Assembly (NCBI RefSeq): GCF_003254465.1
Contig: NZ_QDFI01000012.1
Span: 1 to 64,000 of the forward strand
Origin: Meridianimarinicoccus zhengii
GTDB taxonomy: Bacteria; Pseudomonadota; Alphaproteobacteria; Rhodobacterales; Rhodobacteraceae
Length of the DNA: 64,000 bases
Reading direction: 5' to 3'
Under the pieces are notes generated by a model. The model had not been told where the DNA came from. It was given only the letters and a program-made list of their open reading frames with translations, and made no database searches. The position numbers and the translations under genes were made by a program. Each line of letters begins with the position of its first letter. The first letter of the stretch is position 1. This document shows positions 61,501-64,000 of this stretch, piece by piece.

Positions 61501-62100
61501 CTGGCGGATTTCACGCGGCTGTTTTCCCCCGGCGGGCTGATCGACGCGTTCTTTTCCCAGAACATTGCCGAGTATGTCGATACCCGCACCCGCCCCTGGA
61601 CGTGGAAGACGGTGGGCGGCGGGGATCTGGGTGTCTCGCAATCGGTACTGGAACAGTTCCAGCACGCCGCCGATATCCGCGACGCATTCTTCGCGACGGG
61701 CCCCTCGGCGGGGGTAAGCTTCCAGATCACGCCTTATTCGCTGGCCCCCGACGCCGAGGCGGTGATCCTCGAAATCGACGGCACCACGATTTCCTATCAA
61801 AGCTCGGGCGCCCAGCCGCGCCCCACGGCAGTCACATGGCCGGGCACAGTGGGTCTTGCGCGGCTGACATTCCTGCCGCCGAAGGCCGGGTCGGAAAGCA
61901 CGCTCAATCGCGACGGGCCGTGGGGCTGGTTCCGGCTGCTGGACGCGGCCGAGATCCGCGACACCAGCGTGTCCGACCGCAAGCGGATCATCTTCAGCGT
62001 GGGCGGCCGGCTCGCCATGTTCGAAATGCAGGCGGGTTCGGTGCTCAACCCGTTCGCGCTTCCGGCGCTCAGCGCGTTCCGCTGTCCCGAAACCTTCTGA
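58507..62100 (+). CDS. tssM: T6SS membrane protein TssM (IcmF-like)
   Basis: This 1197-residue inner-membrane protein spans the periplasm and forms the channel with TssL. It has two N-terminal spans (about residues 10-30 and 45-68) and a cytoplasmic NTPase-like domain with intact Walker A G-P-P-G-A-G-K-T-T near residue 134. A third span follows near residues 440-462, then a long periplasmic part with D-P-like D-G-P-W-G-W-F-R-L-L-D near the C-terminus. No TssJ lipoprotein gene is seen in the window. The ATG shares its A with the tssL stop; a GTG three bases earlier is also possible. Confidence 0.95.
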   Translation: MGKLLRALGSSIGITVIVALSLSLCIWFLGGFLGIGDARPLQGVAGRLVGLGILWILALVVILILLLTARKRDAAMTEEIVTATDATTAENAAVRAELDEMRGKLRTALGSLRRSRFGRGHLYELPWYVIIGPPGAGKTTAIVNSGLQFPLAEEMGKSAIGGVGGTRNCDWWFTDSAVLVDTAGRYTTHESDSTADNAAWLGFLGILKKYRKRQPINGAIVAVSLSDLSMQDERTRESHAAAIRRRLTELREKLGVRFPVYVLFTKADLMAGFIEFFDPLGKEARGQVWGFTLPLAAGNDSGSPLTRFDAEYGALLDRLNAQSLDRMQAETDAGKRSLIAGFPAQVASLRAVARDFLGALVQDNRFEHAPMLRGVYFTSGTQEGSPIDRLMMGMARTFGIGRQALGSGSGSGRSYFLTRLFTDVMFPESGLVSADDRVERRYRWTRRAAFAATLLAAVGMGAVWTRSYIGNTALIEAADTQATQYAEAAAQLPDGPVSDTDLPAIVPALNILRDMPVNPAAGTSERQAGLGWGLYQGAVIGNQAAQAYRAGLNEHLLPRLLLRLEEQMQSNINNPDLLYEALKVYLMLGLIGPMNADLVTEWMTVDWLLAYPGPQRAGLRDDLSSHLAAMLDQPMDAITLNDDLVKQVQGVLARMPQAQRVYNGIINSQAATQLPQWRLTDVGGPSLSRAFVRSTSAPLTEGIPGIYTYDGFNQVFLAEALGVAERIQRDAWVLGEQNAADQSEAALAALSRDVLGLYYNDFVAQYDKLLAELDIVPLRSLSHAVEVTNVLAGPTSPIVNVLTAVAKETRLTYVPPPAEDAGGGPTAEQAALTGRIAGRLAGVNTRLNPQAQRLLETMNTGTGAGGGEPELPGQYVEDRFSWLHDLVASEEGQPSRLDGLMQSLTLVYQELNKLNFAGDPGTPDPQGSALAQFQAEADRIGGPLQRWAQQIVIGSSGITADTTRAGLNAQWQAGVLPMCKQATTNAYPFDRRAAADIALADFTRLFSPGGLIDAFFSQNIAEYVDTRTRPWTWKTVGGGDLGVSQSVLEQFQHAADIRDAFFATGPSAGVSFQITPYSLAPDAEAVILEIDGTTISYQSSGAQPRPTAVTWPGTVGLARLTFLPPKAGSESTLNRDGPWGWFRLLDAAEIRDTSVSDRKRIIFSVGGRLAMFEMQAGSVLNPFALPALSAFRCPETF

Positions 62101-62102
62101 CC

Positions 62103-62795
62103 ATGGGCGGCTTCGGAGCCTTCGGAAAGATGCCCGCGCTGGGGGATTTCTTCCGCTTCGACATCGATACCGCCTTCGTGTCCGCGTGGGACGGCTGGCT
62201 TCAGGCGGGGCTGCCGCAGGTGCGCGCCGATCTCGGGGCGCGCTGGACGGGCTGCTACACCACCGCGCCGATCTGGCGCTTCACGCTGACCGCGGGGCTT
62301 GCCGGGCCGCAGGGGGCGCAAGGCGTGGTGATGCCGTCGATCGACCGGGTCGGACGGCAGTTTCCGCTGACACTGGCAATGGCGCTGCCCGCCGGACGGT
62401 CCGCGATCCTTGCGCATCTGTCGGCCGCGCCCACCTTCGAGGCGCTGGAACTGGCCGCGCTGGATGCGCTCGGTGACGCGATGACCCGCGAGCGGCTGAT
62501 CGAGCGTGTCCGCGCGATCCGTCCACCGCCGTTGCCGCGCACGCCGCATTGCGCACAGGGGCCCGGCATCATGGCGGTGCGCCTGTCCGACGGCACCGAC
62601 CCCGGCCATGCCGCCGCCGCGCTGGCGGCACCGGGCGGGTTCCGCAGCCCGTCGGTCTGGAGCGCAGTTCTGGACGGCGACACCCGGCTGATGCTGGCCG
62701 AGGGACTGCCGGGCCGGCGGCGCCTGCGCGCGTTGTTCGACCTGGAGGCCGATATCTGGCGCGAAACGACGCGAAGCGAAGGAACGCCGACATGA
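62103..62795 (+). CDS. tagF: T6SS regulator TagF (ImpM)
   Basis: This 230-residue protein starts G-F-G-A-F-G-K-M-P-A-L-G-D-F-F-R, the usual TagF signature. It has R-Q-F-P-L-T-L-A near residues 82-89 and S-V-W-S-A-V-L-D-G late in the protein. TagF restrains T6SS assembly after translation in other bacteria, and in some it is fused to PppA; here it overlaps pppA by ATGA instead. It begins 2 bases after the tssM stop. The role as brake is inferred from family. Confidence 0.92.
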   Translation: MGGFGAFGKMPALGDFFRFDIDTAFVSAWDGWLQAGLPQVRADLGARWTGCYTTAPIWRFTLTAGLAGPQGAQGVVMPSIDRVGRQFPLTLAMALPAGRSAILAHLSAAPTFEALELAALDALGDAMTRERLIERVRAIRPPPLPRTPHCAQGPGIMAVRLSDGTDPGHAAAALAAPGGFRSPSVWSAVLDGDTRLMLAEGLPGRRRLRALFDLEADIWRETTRSEGTPT

Positions 62796-63505
62796 ACGGG
62801 ATCAGGTACAACGCGGTGACCCATGTCGGGCGCGTGCGCAAGATCAACGAGGACGCCATTCTCGCCCTGCCCGATCTTGGGGTCTGGGTTGTGGCCGACG
62901 GCATGGGCGGTCACGCCGCGGGGGATTTCGCCAGCCAGACCGTGGTGGAGGCCGTCGCGGGGCTGTCCGCCGATCTCGGCCCGGCGGACAGGATGCGCGG
63001 GCTGCGCGACGCGATCAACGGCGCGCATGCCACGATCCTTGAAGAAGCCGCACGCCATGGCGGGGTCACGATCGGCGCCGCGGTGGTCGCGCTGATGCTG
63101 GCGGACGGGCATTTCGTCGCCTTCTGGGCCGGTGACAGCCGCCTGTACCTGCTGCGCGACGGCGCGATCAAGATGCTGACAACGGACCATTCGGTCGTGG
63201 CCGAATTCGTCAAGTCCGGCCAGATGACGTGGGACGAGGCGGAATTCCATCCGCAGTCCAATGCGATCACGCAGGCAGTGGGTGTGGGCGATGCGCCGGG
63301 GCTGGAAAAGATCCGCGGCGAGACGCGGCCGGGCGACCGGTTCCTGTTGTGTTCGGACGGGCTGAACAAGCATGCCGGGTTCGAAACCCTCCGCGCGGCG
63401 CTTCAGGATACGCCCATCGAAACCGTGACCGACCGGCTGCTTCAGATCGCGCTCGATGGCGGCGGCAAGGACAACGTTTCGATCATCGTGGTGGATGTGC
63501 CGTAG
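62792..63505 (+). CDS. pppA: T6SS PP2C-type protein phosphatase PppA
   Basis: This 237-residue phosphatase has the PP2C motifs: V-G-R-V-R-K-I-N-E-D near residue 11, V-A-D-G-M-G-G-H-A-A-G-D at 32-43, F-W-A-G-D-S-R-L-Y near 109-117 and C-S-D-G-L-N, then G-G-G-K-D-N-V-S at the end. All metal-binding Asp residues appear present. It should remove phosphate from TagH and so reset the T6SS, opposing a PpkA-like kinase. No kinase gene is in the window. It ends the plus-strand T6SS gene row. Confidence 0.93.
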   Translation: MNGIRYNAVTHVGRVRKINEDAILALPDLGVWVVADGMGGHAAGDFASQTVVEAVAGLSADLGPADRMRGLRDAINGAHATILEEAARHGGVTIGAAVVALMLADGHFVAFWAGDSRLYLLRDGAIKMLTTDHSVVAEFVKSGQMTWDEAEFHPQSNAITQAVGVGDAPGLEKIRGETRPGDRFLLCSDGLNKHAGFETLRAALQDTPIETVTDRLLQIALDGGGKDNVSIIVVDVP

Positions 63506-63515
63506 GGCCTGTCGC

Positions 63516-63541
63516 GGCGATCCGTTGTCGCGGATCACGCC
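63516..63541. terminator. Hairpin between pppA and the convergent partial gene
   Basis: GGCG-ATCCG (63516-63524) pairs with CGGAT-(CA)-CGCC (63531-63541) over a 6-base loop with a 2-base bulge. There is no T-run, so it is only a candidate terminator for the T6SS transcript, lying 10 bases past its last stop codon. Confidence 0.35.
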
Positions 63542-63604
63542 ACAGCGGGTCATCACGGCACGCGGCAAGCGGCGGCGCAAACCGCTTTCGCGGGGCGCGG
63601 TCGA

Positions 63605-64000
63605 TCACGGCAGGCGGGTCGTCAGGATGCGCGTGTCCAGCGTGTCGATGACCCCGGTCTGCCGGGCCAGCGCATCGGCATAGCCCTGCGCGGATTCCGT
63701 GGTCGGGCGCATCCCGTCGATGAATTCCTCCTCCGCATGGATCACCACGATCTGGGTCTTGCCCAACGCGGTTTCGTCCACCACGAAGGCCAGCTTCTTG
63801 CCGCCCGACTCCGCCGCCTCCGCCAAGGTATGCGCCAGGCGCACGATCACCGGCCCCTCGCGCCCGTCGCGCAGCGCCGCCACGCCGTTTTCGGGCCGGT
63901 TCACGTTTGGCAGCAGGTGGAACACCTTGCCCGACACGTCCAGCGCGGACACGTACAGGAATCCCCCGGTCACGTCGTCCGGGATCACGAGGTCGATCAC
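63605..64000 (-). CDS. C-terminal part of a gene running off the right edge (DUF4384-like)
   Basis: Only 131 residues are visible; the gene enters from beyond base 64000, and a GTG exactly at the edge is unlikely to be the true start. The visible part has G-G-F-L-Y-V-S-A-L-D-V-S-G-K-V-F-H-L-L-P-N, which resembles the DUF4384 pattern (a beta-rich domain with L-Y-x-x-x-x-D-x-x-G-x-x-x-L-x-P-N). That domain is often found at the end of bacterial Ser/Thr kinases or caspase-like proteins. Given the FHA and PppA genes next door, a T6SS-linked kinase is a fair guess but not shown. It converges on pppA. Confidence 0.45.
   Translation of the reverse strand: MIDLVIPDDVTGGFLYVSALDVSGKVFHLLPNVNRPENGVAALRDGREGPVIVRLAHTLAEAAESGGKKLAFVVDETALGKTQIVVIHAEEEFIDGMRPTTESAQGYADALARQTGVIDTLDTRILTTRLP

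Noticed and set aside
57628-61800. A 1390-codon open frame on the minus strand across tssL and tssM
   Set aside because: Its translation is Arg/Gly/His-rich with no domains, and it lies opposite clear tssL and tssM genes. Long antisense frames arise from GC-rich codon bias.

Overview
The window reads as a chromosomal segment of a high-GC alphaproteobacterium, most likely of the Rhodobacterales (Roseobacter-like). This rests on GC-rich coding throughout, densely packed operons with ATGA/TGATG overlaps, a Dpp-type transporter linked to AmiC/AmiR, and a one-direction type VI secretion (T6SS) locus with a DUF6931-like gene. The taxonomic call is inference. I see no rRNA, tRNA, CRISPR array or intact insertion sequence.

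Layout. (1) 131-2567, minus strand: a two-gene polysaccharide O-acetylation pair (MBOAT acyltransferase plus membrane-anchored SGNH-like partner) with visibly lower GC than its surroundings. (2) 3192-8299: an RND drug-efflux adaptor/pump operon with a divergent TetR repressor and a 20-bp perfect palindrome between them; no outer-membrane channel gene is present. (3) 8434-17243: a purine catabolism operon, xdhA-xdhB-xdhC-NCS2 permease-guaD, with a divergent LysR regulator and an inverted repeat in the shared promoter. (4) 17331-25556: a PfkB kinase diverging from a LacI-led operon with a ribose-type ABC transporter followed by BtpA/SgcQ, TenA (Glu-type), phosphotriesterase-homology and GATase-like genes. 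The substrate is unknown, and this is the most open-ended pathway in the window. (5) 25631-33685: a structured leader ending in a strong intrinsic terminator, then amiC, amiR (ANTAR antiterminator), a Dpp-type ABC transporter, a formamidase/acetamidase and a fused double ATPase. This looks like ligand-sensing antitermination controlling amide or peptide uptake. (6) 34082-38407: a FadR-type GntR gene tail-to-tail with a second Dpp-like set (binding protein plus two ATPases) that lacks permeases; both promoters share a TGACTGAT half-site. (7) 39111-40172: a ParD/ParE-like toxin-antitoxin pair and a small lipoprotein. (8) 40462-63505: a T6SS locus, tssA-B-C-hcp-tagJ-tssE-F-G-H-vgrG-DUF6931-PAAR-tagH-tssK-L-M-tagF-pppA. 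It has phosphorylation-control parts (FHA protein, PP2C phosphatase, TagF) but no recognisable TssJ or toxin. A convergent partial gene runs off the right edge.

How the parts work together: regions 2-6 each pair a local regulator with uptake, efflux or catabolic genes, and in five places a palindrome or attenuator lies where that regulator should act. The T6SS locus carries most structural parts needed for a contractile apparatus (baseplate TssA/E/F/G/K, sheath TssB/C, tube Hcp, spike VgrG/PAAR, membrane complex TssL/M, recycling ATPase TssH). It appears to be controlled after translation by threonine phosphorylation, with the kinase presumably outside the window.
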